NCBI RefSeq assembly: GCF_017305915.1 | Contig: NZ_JAFKJN010000023.1 | Location: 1-64,000 of the forward strand | DNA length: 64,000 nt | Direction of reading: 5' to 3' | Origin: Reyranella sp. | Lineage (GTDB): Bacteria > Pseudomonadota > Alphaproteobacteria > Reyranellales > Reyranellaceae | Shown: piece after piece, positions 46,535-54,771 of the stretch | Position numbering within the stretch: the first letter of the stretch is position 1 | Layout of the letters: each line of letters begins with the position of its first letter | The notes under the pieces: generated by a model | Database searches by the model: none | Told to the model about the DNA's origin: nothing | What the model saw: the letters and a program-made list of their open reading frames with translations, nothing else | Program-made: the position numbers and the translations under genes

Positions 46535-47717
46535 CCGTGATCAGACGCGCCGCCAGCACGGTGGCGATCGCGAACGGCAGCAGGCCGACCACCAGCGGCA
46601 TGGCGAAGTAGTCGCTGCCGATCGCGGTCAGCACGGCCACGATCACCGTGCCCAGCGCGCCCATGCCCATCTGGGCGAGGCCGACCCACGACGAGGCAGT
46701 GCCGGCCAGCCGCGGATAGAGGCTGACCGCGCCGGCGCTGGCGTTGGGGCCGATCATGCCCGAGCCGAAGCTCAGCACCATGTGCGGGCCGATGATCGCC
46801 CACCAGGTCTGGATGCCTGCCAGCGACAGCGCCGCCATGACGATCAGCGCCACGACGTGGAACCAGCCGGCGATGCGCAGCAGCGCGACCGGCTGCACGC
46901 GGCCAACCAGGCGGTTGTTGGCGAAATTGCCGGCGGTGAAGCCGCTCACCGACAGCAGCACGATCAGCCCGAACTCGCGCGGCGAGAAGCCCAATTTGTC
47001 CTGCAGGATGAAGGGGGTGCCCGCCAGCATCCCGAAGTTGATGGCAAAGGCGAAGCCCAGCGTCAGCACGTAGCCCAGGAAGCGCGGGTTGCGCAGCATC
47101 TCGCCCGAGCCGCGGGTCAGGTTGGCGAGATCGACCTTGGTGCTCCGGAAGCGGTTGGTCTCGCCGAGCAGCAGCGCCACCGCGACGAACAACAGGACGC
47201 TGAAGCCGCCGACGAACCAGAAGGTCGCGCGCCAGCCGAACTGCTGGCCGAGGAAGCCGCCGATCGACGGAGCGATCGCCGGCGACACGTTCATCGCCAG
47301 CGCAATCCAGCTCATGACCAGCGGCATCTCCTTGGCGTCGTAGGCATCGCGCAGGAGCGCGCGGCCCAGCACCGCGCCCGAGGCCGCGCCCAGTCCCTGC
47401 AGGATGCGCAAGCCGATCAGGCCGGCGATCGACGGCGCGAAGGCGCAGCCGAACGTCGTCAGGGTGAAGAAGGCGACGCCCAGCAGGACGATCGGCCGGC
47501 GGCCGAAGCGGTCGCTGAGCGGGCCGTAGAAGAGCTGGCCGACGGCGAAGCCCAGCATGTAGGTGGTGAGCGTGAACTTCACCGCATCGGGGCCCGCGCC
47601 GAGGTCGCTGCCGATCAGCGGCATGACCGGCGTGTAGATGCTCATGGTCAGCGGACCGAAGCTCGACAGCGAGATCAGGAGCGCGAGATAGGCGGCGGAC
47701 CGCGGCGCGACCTTCAC
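46515..47717 (-). CDS. Bcr/CflA-type drug-efflux MFS transporter
   Basis: A 400-residue twelve-helix MFS transporter of the DHA1 Bcr/CflA group. SLSSFGPLTMSIYTPVMPLI (first helix with the family-specific Asn/Thr/Pro pattern), GPLSDRFGRRPIVLLG (motif A) and GLGAASGAVLGRALLRDAY (motif C) are present. It starts at a GTG that overlaps the stop of the transglutaminase-like gene (GTGA), so it is translationally coupled to it. No regulator is nearby. Confidence 0.9.
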   Translation of the reverse strand: MKVAPRSAAYLALLISLSSFGPLTMSIYTPVMPLIGSDLGAGPDAVKFTLTTYMLGFAVGQLFYGPLSDRFGRRPIVLLGVAFFTLTTFGCAFAPSIAGLIGLRILQGLGAASGAVLGRALLRDAYDAKEMPLVMSWIALAMNVSPAIAPSIGGFLGQQFGWRATFWFVGGFSVLLFVAVALLLGETNRFRSTKVDLANLTRGSGEMLRNPRFLGYVLTLGFAFAINFGMLAGTPFILQDKLGFSPREFGLIVLLSVSGFTAGNFANNRLVGRVQPVALLRIAGWFHVVALIVMAALSLAGIQTWWAIIGPHMVLSFGSGMIGPNASAGAVSLYPRLAGTASSWVGLAQMGMGALGTVIVAVLTAIGSDYFAMPLVVGLLPFAIATVLAARLITVTPLAR

Positions 47718-48454
47718 TTCCTGGTCGCTTCCGCAGCACCTTCGGCGCCGAAGTCGCCCCCGAGGGAGCCGCCCAGCGGCATCTTCTCCTGCTCGAGGGT
47801 CATGCGCGGGTAGTAATGGCGGAAAGCGTCGCGGATCTCGTCGAACGGAATGTCGGCAAACACGCCGCGATAGGCGAGATACTCCATGTGCCGGCGGCCG
47901 CTGAGATCGTAGGGGTGATAGATCGAATCGCTCGAGGCGTCCCAGTCGAGCGGCTTGAGGCCGAACTTCTCGGTCAGCTCCCTGTTGAAGGCCGGCGTCA
48001 CCTTCACCCAGCGGCCGTCGAGCCAGACCTCGGTGTAGCCGTGGTAATAGAAGGTATCGTTGCCCATCAGCTCGCTGAGCCGTTTCGTCGTCATGTGGTT
48101 GCGCACGTCGGCATAGCCGACCCGCGACGGGATGCCGACGGCACGGCACACCGCCGCCATCAGCCCGGCCTTGTTGACGCAATAACCGTGCCCCGCCCCC
48201 AGGGTCGTGCTGGCGCGATAGGCGTCGCGCTTCATCGGCGTGTTGTAGGGATCGTACCGCAGGTCGTCGCGCACCGCGTAATAGAGGCGTAACGCCCGTT
48301 CACGGTCACTGCCGTCGCCCGCGACCTGTCTTGCATAGGACAGGATTTTCGGGTGATTTGAATCGATCAGGTCGCCCGGTGCGCGGTAGGCCTCGAAGGA
48401 AGCTTGGTCGCGCACCACGTCGTCACGTTCCGTGCGGAGGGAATCGAAATCCAT
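47714..48454 (-). CDS. Transglutaminase-like cysteine peptidase-fold protein
   Basis: A 246-residue protein with a transglutaminase-like core. The nucleophile lies in LGAGHGYCVNKAGLMAAVCRAVGIPSRVGYADV (Cys92) and His138 in FYYHGYTEVWLDGRWVKVTPAFN. In the canonical fold WxxxDP provides the third residue; here the corresponding stretch is WVKVTPA, with Thr instead of Asp, so the triad may be incomplete or replaced. The C-terminus ends with a Gly/Ala-rich tail. It lacks a signal peptide and is coupled to the efflux pump gene. It may process or bind an acyl or peptide substrate. Confidence 0.82.
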   Translation of the reverse strand: MDFDSLRTERDDVVRDQASFEAYRAPGDLIDSNHPKILSYARQVAGDGSDRERALRLYYAVRDDLRYDPYNTPMKRDAYRASTTLGAGHGYCVNKAGLMAAVCRAVGIPSRVGYADVRNHMTTKRLSELMGNDTFYYHGYTEVWLDGRWVKVTPAFNRELTEKFGLKPLDWDASSDSIYHPYDLSGRRHMEYLAYRGVFADIPFDEIRDAFRHYYPRMTLEQEKMPLGGSLGGDFGAEGAAEATRK

Positions 48455-48490
48455 GGCGGGCGTTGTTTACTGCATGAGCGGAGAAAGTCC

Positions 48491-48979
48491 ATGACGGCAG
48501 ACGCGCAATTCACCCATGCGCATATGGTGCGCTTCGACCGGACCATCGACGCTGCACCGGCAACGATCTGGGCGGTGCTGACCGATGCCACACGCCTGCC
48601 GGGCTGGTACGGCGAGGACGGACGGATCGAAGCCCGCGTCGGCGGTGTGGTCAGCCTGATGGGCGGTCACATCAAGGGAACCGTCACGCGGTGCCAACCG
48701 CAGCAGAAGCTCGCGTATACCTGGAATGTCTTCATGCCGGGTCAGACGGAATCGGACTACCCTGAGTCCTATCTCACGCTCGAGCTCGACGGCGGAAGGC
48801 TGACGCTGACGCATCTGCCGGTGCTCGAAGCCTTCGTGAAGCTGAACGCCATGGGCTGGCACACCTTCCTCGACATGGTCGATGCAGCGGCGCGCGGCGT
48901 TGCGGTCGAGCCGCGCGAGGCCTACATGAAGCGCAACGCCGAACGTTATGGCATCGACCTCTCCAAACGCCCCGGCTGA
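48491..48979 (+). CDS. SRPBCC/START-like (AHSA1-type) protein
   Basis: A 162-residue Bet v 1-fold protein: FDRTIDAAPATIWAVLTDATRLPGWYG is the typical N-terminal strand-helix of AHSA1-type members, followed by the curved sheet segments. Such proteins bind small hydrophobic ligands. ATG at 48491 follows GCGGAGAAAGTCC. Its last 32 bases overlap the start of the downstream DHA2-type transporter, so the two form an operon, perhaps of ligand sensing and export. Confidence 0.85.
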   Translation: MTADAQFTHAHMVRFDRTIDAAPATIWAVLTDATRLPGWYGEDGRIEARVGGVVSLMGGHIKGTVTRCQPQQKLAYTWNVFMPGQTESDYPESYLTLELDGGRLTLTHLPVLEAFVKLNAMGWHTFLDMVDAAARGVAVEPREAYMKRNAERYGIDLSKRPG

Positions 48980-50438
48980 CACGCCGGTTGTCAGCGGACG
49001 CCGCCACCTGATCCTGGCGGCCTGCATGATGGCGACCTTCATGGCGGCGGTGGAGAACACCATCGTCGGCACGGCGATGCCCAGCATCGTCGGCTCGCTG
49101 GGCGACTTCCACCTCTTCTCCTGGGTGTTCGTCGCCTACCTGCTGTTCCAGGCGGTGAGCGTGCCGATCTACGGCCGGCTGAGCGACCTCTACGGCCGCA
49201 GGAACGTCTTCTTCGCCGGCGCCGGCATCTTCCTTATCGGCTCGACCCTGTGCGGCTTCGCGCACGACATGTACTGGCTGATCGCCTTCCGCGCCCTGCA
49301 GGGCATGGGCGCCGGCGCCGTGCAACCAGTCGCCTACGCCATCGTCGGCGATGTCTACACCCCGACCGAACGGGCCAAGGTCCAGGGCTACCTGTCGAGC
49401 GTGTTCGGCATCTCGGCAGTGATCGGCCCGACCCTCGGCGCCTACCTGGTGCAGCATGCGAGCTGGTCGGCGGTGTTCTGGGTCAACCTGCCGATCGGCG
49501 CCATCGCGATGGCGATGCTGGGCGCCTTCCTGCGCGAGCAGCCGCAGCACAAGCCGCCGTCGGTCGACATCGTCGCCTCGCTGCTGCTGACGGTGGGCGC
49601 CGGCGCGCTGATGCTGGCGATGATCCAGGCGGCGCAGATCCCGCTCTGGCTGCTGGTGACCTGCACCGTGATCGGCATCGCGGCCCTCTGGGCGCTGGTG
49701 CGGCACGAGCGCCATGCGCCGGCGCCGATGCTGCCGATCCGCTTCTGGACCAACAAGGTCATCGCGCTCGGCAACTTCGGCAGCTTCGCGATCGGCGCGG
49801 TGATGATGAGCGTGACCGGCTTCCTGCCGACCTACCTGCAGGGCGTGATGGGCCGCGGCGCGTCGGCGGTCGGCGCGGTGGTGGCGGCGATGTCGATCAG
49901 CTGGGCGGTGGCGAGCGTCGGCGCCGGCCGCCTGATGCTCCGGAGCAGCTACCGGGCAAGCGCCATGTTGGGCGGCGCCATGCTGGCGCTGGGCAGCCTT
50001 GTTCTGGTCGTCATGACGCCGCACAGCGGCCTCGCGTGGCCGGTCTTCGGTGCGCTGCTGGTCGGGCTCGGCATGGGCTCGTGCAACACGACCTATCTGG
50101 TCTCGGTGCAGGCCGCGGCGGCCCTGCGCGAGCGCGGCGCCGCGACCGCGTCGAACATGTTCATGCGCATCGTCGGCCAATCGACCGGCGCTGCCCTGTT
50201 CGGCGCGCTGCTCAATGCCGGCCTCGCCCACTACGCTCCCGATGCGCCGCACGTCGCCGACCAGCTCATGGAGCCGGGCCTGCGTCAGGCGCTCGGCGTC
50301 GAGCAGATCAGCTCGCTGATCACGGCAATGGCCCTGTCGCTGCGCAACGTCTATTTCGTGGCGGCGATCGGCGGCCTGATCGTGCTGTTCCTGGGCTGGC
50401 GCCTGCCGGCCAGGCTCAGCCCGCGCCTCTCAGAGTGA
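48948..50438 (+). CDS. DHA2-family (14-helix) MFS drug/metabolite exporter
   Basis: A 496-residue transporter. The start HLILAACMMATFMAAVENTIVGTAMPSIVG has the conserved Asn/Thr-x-Val-x-x-Ala-x-Pro pattern of DHA2 members, then GRLSDLYGRRNVFFAGA (motif A) and a long set of about 14 hydrophobic segments. It overlaps the SRPBCC gene. It could export antibiotics, dyes or endogenous metabolites. No TetR/MarR gene lies nearby. Confidence 0.9.
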   Translation: MASTSPNAPADTPVVSGRRHLILAACMMATFMAAVENTIVGTAMPSIVGSLGDFHLFSWVFVAYLLFQAVSVPIYGRLSDLYGRRNVFFAGAGIFLIGSTLCGFAHDMYWLIAFRALQGMGAGAVQPVAYAIVGDVYTPTERAKVQGYLSSVFGISAVIGPTLGAYLVQHASWSAVFWVNLPIGAIAMAMLGAFLREQPQHKPPSVDIVASLLLTVGAGALMLAMIQAAQIPLWLLVTCTVIGIAALWALVRHERHAPAPMLPIRFWTNKVIALGNFGSFAIGAVMMSVTGFLPTYLQGVMGRGASAVGAVVAAMSISWAVASVGAGRLMLRSSYRASAMLGGAMLALGSLVLVVMTPHSGLAWPVFGALLVGLGMGSCNTTYLVSVQAAAALRERGAATASNMFMRIVGQSTGAALFGALLNAGLAHYAPDAPHVADQLMEPGLRQALGVEQISSLITAMALSLRNVYFVAAIGGLIVLFLGWRLPARLSPRLSE

Positions 50439-50894
50439 CGACGGCTCGTCGTCGGACTGCACCAGGAAGTGCGCCGACGCCGAGGCGACGGGACGCGAGC
50501 GGTCGTCCTGCCAGGCTTCAGCGAAAACGTTGACCATGCGGCGGCCCTGCTTGGTGACCTTGGCCGCGGCGATCACGTCGCGCGGGCCGGCTGAGCGCAG
50601 GTAGTCGACGGTGATGTTGACGATCTTCGGCACGGTGTTGCTGCGCGTCTCCCACAAGAGATGGAAGATCGCCGCCATCTCGAGCAGCGCGCCCAGGGTG
50701 CCGCCGTGGATCGCCGGCAGATGGGTGTTGCCGATCAGCGCCTCGTGATAGCGCATGCGGGTCAGCAGCTCGCCGATCGTGTTCTCCGGCGCGATGTGCA
50801 TCCATTTGGCGTAAGGGATTGCTTCGGCGAGGCGGGCGACGTCGCCCTTCTTGCGTGCCTCGTCGAGGCGCTTGATCAGGCTGCTGGTGCTCAT
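50430..50894 (-). CDS. Hotdog-fold acyl-CoA thioesterase (PaaI-like), first of a pair
   Basis: A 154-residue hotdog thioesterase with HGGTLGALLEMAA (about 63-75) as the helix that follows the catalytic-region loop, VPKIVNITVDYLRSA and ASAHFLVQ. It hydrolyses an acyl- or aryl-CoA. Its ATG overlaps the stop of the neighbouring thioesterase (ATGA), so the two may form a heteromeric enzyme. It follows the acyl-CoA dehydrogenase on the same strand. Confidence 0.85.
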   Translation of the reverse strand: MSTSSLIKRLDEARKKGDVARLAEAIPYAKWMHIAPENTIGELLTRMRYHEALIGNTHLPAIHGGTLGALLEMAAIFHLLWETRSNTVPKIVNITVDYLRSAGPRDVIAAAKVTKQGRRMVNVFAEAWQDDRSRPVASASAHFLVQSDDEPSSL

Positions 50895-51382
50895 TGGCGG
50901 AGCCCCCGGCTCACCATCTGCGCCTTGGTCGCCTCGCCCTTGGTGCCGAGCATGAAGGTGCCCGCCGCAGCCGCAACCGGATCCTTGGGATCGCCCTGGT
51001 GGGCGAAGGCGCGGGTGAAGGCGACCGAGCGGGTGATGCGATAGCACTCGGCCTCGGCGATCACCGGTCTCTTGGGGTCGGCGGGCTTGGCGTAGTCGAT
51101 GCGCAGGTCGAGGGTAGCAAAGGGCTTCGGCTCCTTGAGCAGGGTCGCCACCGCCATGCCGCAGCAGCTGTCGAGCATCGCGGTGATCGGGCCACCGGAC
51201 AGCACGCCGGTCTCGGGGTTGCCGACGAGCTCTCTGCGCCAGTCGAGGCGCATCGAGGCGAGCCCGCGCGCCACCGCCAGCACCTTGATGCCGAGCGCCT
51301 TGTTGTGCGGGATGGAATCGGAGAAGAGCTGCTGGAAGAACGCGACGCGCTCGTCGGGGGTGGTGAGTGGAGGGTTGGCCAT
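50891..51382 (-). CDS. Hotdog-fold acyl-CoA thioesterase (PaaI-like), second of a pair
   Basis: A 163-residue hotdog thioesterase: LVGNPETGVLSGGPITAMLDSCCGMAVAT holds the usual Gly-Gly and Asp of the PaaI-type active-site helix, and ATLDLRIDYAKPADPKRPVIAEA is the central strand. The Met of MANPP (51382) is chosen as start because the 16 upstream in-frame codons come from the dispersed repeat at 51404. It overlaps its partner by four bases. Confidence 0.87.
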   Translation of the reverse strand: MANPPLTTPDERVAFFQQLFSDSIPHNKALGIKVLAVARGLASMRLDWRRELVGNPETGVLSGGPITAMLDSCCGMAVATLLKEPKPFATLDLRIDYAKPADPKRPVIAEAECYRITRSVAFTRAFAHQGDPKDPVAAAAGTFMLGTKGEATKAQMVSRGLRQ

Positions 51383-51403
51383 ACCGTGCTCCTGAACGCT
51401 AAG

Positions 51404-51463
51404 GATCCCTCGCTGCGCTCGGGATGACAAAGGGGGCTGTCATCCCGAGCGCAGCGAGGGATC
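51404..51463. repeat. Dispersed palindromic repeat pair, arms facing outward (copy 2)
   Basis: Two 25-base arms containing GATCCCTCGCTGCGCTCGGG (51404-51428) and its complement (51439-51463) around a 10-base spacer; this is the same unit as at 1558-1624, but with the arms in reversed order. It lies between the acyl-CoA dehydrogenase and a thioesterase gene, both read leftward, and is therefore inside an apparent operon. Confidence 0.85.
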
Positions 51464-51473
51464 TTTACTCTTC

Positions 51474-52655
51474 CTACAGCCCCATTTGCCGGGCCGCGAG
51501 GTCCTTCATGATCTCGACCGAGCCGCCGCCGATCGCCATCACCTTGGTCTCGCGGTAGATGCGCTCGACCTTGGCGCCGCGCAGGTAGCCGGCGCCGCCG
51601 AAGATCTGCATCGCCTCGTTGGCGCAGAACTCCATCGCCGACGTGGCGAGGTTCTTCAGCATGCAGATCTCGGCTACCGGCTTCTCGCCCTGCCCCACGC
51701 GATACGCCAGCAGCTCGAGCGTCGACTTCACCGCGTTGATGCGCATCGCCATGTCGACGAGGCGATGGCGCACCACCTGATTGGCGATCAGCGGCTTGCC
51801 GAAGGTGTGGCGCTCGCGGGCATAGGCGATCGCCTCGTCGAGGCAGACCTTGGCATAGCCCCAGGCGCCGGCCGACATGCCCAGCCGCTCCTGGTTGAAG
51901 TTCAGCATGATGCCGATGAAGCCCTTGTTCTCGACGCCGATCAGGTTCTCGACCGGCACCCTGACGTTGTCGAAGAAGAGCTGTGCGGTATCGGAGGCCC
52001 ACCAGCCCATCTTCTTGAGCTTGGTGCGCGAGAAGCCCGCGCGGTCGCGCTCGATCAGCAGCAGCGACACGCCGCCCGCCCCCGGCCCGCCGGTGCGCAC
52101 CGCGACGGTGAAGTAGTCGGCGCGCACGCCCGAGGTGATGAACATCTTGGAGCCGTTGACCACGTAGTGGCCGCCCTCGCGCCGCGCCGTGGTCCGGAGG
52201 TTGGCGACGTCGGAGCCGCCGCTCGGCTCGGTGATGGCGAGGGCGCTGATCTTGTCGCCCGCCAGCACCTCGGGCAGCACCTTGCGCTTCATCCATTCCG
52301 GCCCGAGCGCCGCGATCGGTGGGCAGCCGATGGTGTGGCTGTTCAGGCTGGCGTTGAGGCCGCCGCTGCCGTGCCGCGCCATTTCCTCGGCCTTGATGAT
52401 GCCAAAGAACGGGTCGGTCGGGACGCCGCCATATTCCTCCGGGAAGCCGAGCTGCAGCAGGCCGGCGGCCGACGCCTTCCTGTAGAGCTCGCGCGGAAAC
52501 TCCTCGGCCTCGTCCCACTGGTCGACGTGAGGCATCAGCTCGCGGTCGACGAAGCGTCGGACGGTGGCGCGGAAGGCCACGTGCTCTTCCGTGTAAAACG
52601 GGCTCGCCGGCACCGCTTCCGGCAGGGCGACGCGCCGCGATTCGTTTTCGGACAT
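51474..52655 (-). CDS. Acyl-CoA dehydrogenase
   Basis: A 393-residue FAD-dependent dehydrogenase that oxidises an acyl-CoA to a trans-2-enoyl-CoA. Landmarks are AITEPSGGSD (FAD/substrate loop), YVVNGSKMFITSG, ERLGMSAGAWGYAKVCLDEAIAYARERHTFGKP and the C-terminal MQIFGGAGYLRGAKVERIYRETKVMAIGGGS. ATG at 52655 is chosen because the 48 codons before it overlap the promoter region of the divergent livH-type gene. It may work with the two thioesterases and with the ligases in this window on short-chain or branched acyl-CoA. Confidence 0.9.
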   Translation of the reverse strand: MSENESRRVALPEAVPASPFYTEEHVAFRATVRRFVDRELMPHVDQWDEAEEFPRELYRKASAAGLLQLGFPEEYGGVPTDPFFGIIKAEEMARHGSGGLNASLNSHTIGCPPIAALGPEWMKRKVLPEVLAGDKISALAITEPSGGSDVANLRTTARREGGHYVVNGSKMFITSGVRADYFTVAVRTGGPGAGGVSLLLIERDRAGFSRTKLKKMGWWASDTAQLFFDNVRVPVENLIGVENKGFIGIMLNFNQERLGMSAGAWGYAKVCLDEAIAYARERHTFGKPLIANQVVRHRLVDMAMRINAVKSTLELLAYRVGQGEKPVAEICMLKNLATSAMEFCANEAMQIFGGAGYLRGAKVERIYRETKVMAIGGGSVEIMKDLAARQMGL

Positions 52656-52674
52656 TGGAACAGCGTATCGCTCG

Positions 52675-53622
52675 TTGACACTGCTGAACAGCCGTTCATA
52701 TTGGCAGGCAACACGCGGCAACAGACCGCACGTCTGCAGGGGCTGGAAACTGGTTATTTTTCTCCAACTGACCCTCAACGGGCTGGCGGTGGGCTGCATC
52801 TACGGCCTGGTCGCCCTCGGGTTCGTCCTGATCTACAAGGCGACCGAGCTGGTGAATTTCGCCCAGGGCGACCTGCTCATGCTGGGCGCCTTCGTCTGTT
52901 ACATGTCGGTCGTCTGGTGGGGCCTCGACTACTGGCTGGGCTTCCTGATCGCCGTGGTCGCGGTCGGCGCGTTCGGCGCCCTGCTCGACCGCGTGGTGCT
53001 GCGCCAGGTGATCGGCCAGCCGCAGTTCGCCGTCGTCATGCTGACCATCGGCCTCGGCGCGATGTTCCGCACCTTCGCGAGCGTCACCTGGGGCTCGGAG
53101 ATCTACACCCTGCCGACACCGTTCGGCGGCGTCTGGACGGTCGGCGGCGTCACCTTGAGCCACCAGTACCTGTCGATCGTGTTCGGCACGCTGGTGCTGT
53201 GCGGCGTGCTCTACGCCTTCTTCAACCACACCCGGATCGGTGTCGCCATGCAGGCGACCTCGCAGAACCAGCTCGCCGCCTATTACATGGGCATTCCGGT
53301 GAAGCTGATCTTCTCGCTGATCTGGGCGATCTCGGCCGGCGTCGCGGCGGCTGCCGGCATCCTGCTGGCGCCGGTCACGCTGATCGACATCAACATGGGC
53401 CTCGCGGTGGCGCTGAAGGCCTTCGCGGCGGCGGTGCTGGGCGGCTTCGGCTCGATCCCGGGAGCGCTGATCGGCGGCATCATCATCGGCCTGATCGAGC
53501 TCTATGCCGGCGCGACCCTGCCGGAGGGCTTCAAGGACACCGCGCCCTACATCGTGCTGCTGCTGATGCTGATCGTGCGGCCGCAAGGCCTGTTCGGCTC
53601 GCTCGCGCGCAAGAAGGTGTAG
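52675..53622 (+). CDS. livH: Branched-chain amino acid-type ABC transporter permease (LivH-like)
   Basis: An integral membrane subunit of the HAAT/Liv family with about eight helices; LTLNGLAVGCIYGLVALGFVLIYKATELVNFAQGDLLMLGAF is the family start and AVLGGFGSIPGALIGGIIIGLIE its hallmark. The first 25 codons (from ATG 52675) look unlike the family and overlap the promoter region. An in-frame CTG at 52750, preceded by CAGGGG, gives LVIFLQLTLNG and is a plausible true start. It opens the livHMGF operon. The ligand is set by the binding protein at 58343. Confidence 0.88.
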   Translation: MTLLNSRSYWQATRGNRPHVCRGWKLVIFLQLTLNGLAVGCIYGLVALGFVLIYKATELVNFAQGDLLMLGAFVCYMSVVWWGLDYWLGFLIAVVAVGAFGALLDRVVLRQVIGQPQFAVVMLTIGLGAMFRTFASVTWGSEIYTLPTPFGGVWTVGGVTLSHQYLSIVFGTLVLCGVLYAFFNHTRIGVAMQATSQNQLAAYYMGIPVKLIFSLIWAISAGVAAAAGILLAPVTLIDINMGLAVALKAFAAAVLGGFGSIPGALIGGIIIGLIELYAGATLPEGFKDTAPYIVLLLMLIVRPQGLFGSLARKKV

Positions 53623-53628
53623 GCGGTC

Positions 53629-54771
53629 ATGCGCTTCCCGTTCAAGACCTCCTACAACCAGGACATCCGCATCTTCCGCGACAAGGTCGATGCCTTCTGG
53701 TACGGCCTGCTCGCCGTCGCCGTGCTCGTCCTGCCGCTGCTGCTCGACGACTACTCGGTCGGCGAGATCTCCTGGGTGTTCATCTACGGCATCTGCGGCG
53801 TCTCGCTGATGGTGCTGGTCGGCTACACCGGCCTGGTGTCGCTGGGCCATGCGGCCTTCCTCGGCATCGGGGCCTACGCCCACGCCTACTTCATCATGCA
53901 CGGCGCGCCCTGGATCGTGGCCGTGGTGCTTGCGGTCGTGATCACCACGGCCTGCGGCCTGATCGTCGGTCTGCCGGCGCTGCGCATGACCGGCATCTAT
54001 CTCGCGATCGCGACGCTCGCCTTCTCGGTCATCATCCAGGAGGTGTTCAGCCGCTGGGAATCGGTGACCCACGGCTTCGCCGGCATGAAGGTCGACGTGC
54101 CGGTGATCTTCGGCTTCGCCTTCGACGACGGCCGGTCGTTCTACTTCCTCTGCCTGTTCTTCCTGGTGATCGTGCTGTGGCTGACGCGCAATCTCCTGCG
54201 CGCCCCGACCGGCCGCGCCTGGGTCGCCATCCGCGACAGCGAGATCGCCGCGCAATCGATGGGCGTCAACCTCGCGATCTACAAGTCGATGGCCTTCGCC
54301 TACTCCGCCGCGGTGATGGGCCTGGCCGGCGCCTTGTTCGCGCACAAGATCGGCTACCTCGCGCCCGACATCTTCACCATCCTGCTGTCGATCCAGTTCC
54401 TGCTGCTGGTGATCGTCGGCGGCCTCGGCTCCCTGCACGGCGCGGTGTTCGGCGCGATCTTCGTGGCGCTGCTGCCGCCCCTGATCGCCATCCTGCGCGA
54501 CGGCATCCCCGACAGCATGAACCAGCTCGCCGCGAACACCGGGCTCAGGGTGATCGGCATGCTGGGCACCGCGATCGGCGAGTTCCTCAAGAAGCCCGGC
54601 GTCGAGGCCGGCATCTTCGGCCTGATCCTGGTGCTGGTGATCCTGCTCGAGCCGCTCGGAATGTACGGGCGCTGGCTCAAGATCAAGCTCTTCTTCTCGA
54701 CTTTCCCGATGTACAAGGCATCGACCTTCAAGCGCCAGAAGACGTACATGCGGTCGGAGCGGCTGCGATGA
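53629..54771 (+). CDS. livM: Branched-chain amino acid-type ABC transporter permease (LivM-like)
   Basis: A 380-residue inner-membrane permease with about nine helices. VLVGYTGLVSLGHAAFLGIGAYAHAYF is the family signature, followed by RMTGIYLAIATLAFSVIIQEVF and VGGLGSLHGAVFGAIFVALLPP. It begins six bases after livH and its stop overlaps the livG ATG (ATGA). The C-terminal extension (about 340-380, basic) is common in alphaproteobacterial members. Confidence 0.93.
   Translation: MRFPFKTSYNQDIRIFRDKVDAFWYGLLAVAVLVLPLLLDDYSVGEISWVFIYGICGVSLMVLVGYTGLVSLGHAAFLGIGAYAHAYFIMHGAPWIVAVVLAVVITTACGLIVGLPALRMTGIYLAIATLAFSVIIQEVFSRWESVTHGFAGMKVDVPVIFGFAFDDGRSFYFLCLFFLVIVLWLTRNLLRAPTGRAWVAIRDSEIAAQSMGVNLAIYKSMAFAYSAAVMGLAGALFAHKIGYLAPDIFTILLSIQFLLLVIVGGLGSLHGAVFGAIFVALLPPLIAILRDGIPDSMNQLAANTGLRVIGMLGTAIGEFLKKPGVEAGIFGLILVLVILLEPLGMYGRWLKIKLFFSTFPMYKASTFKRQKTYMRSERLR

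Noticed and set aside
51383-51430. Upstream start for the second thioesterase
   Set aside because: The added residues are encoded by the dispersed repeat and lack a ribosome-binding site. The family N-terminus begins at MANPP.
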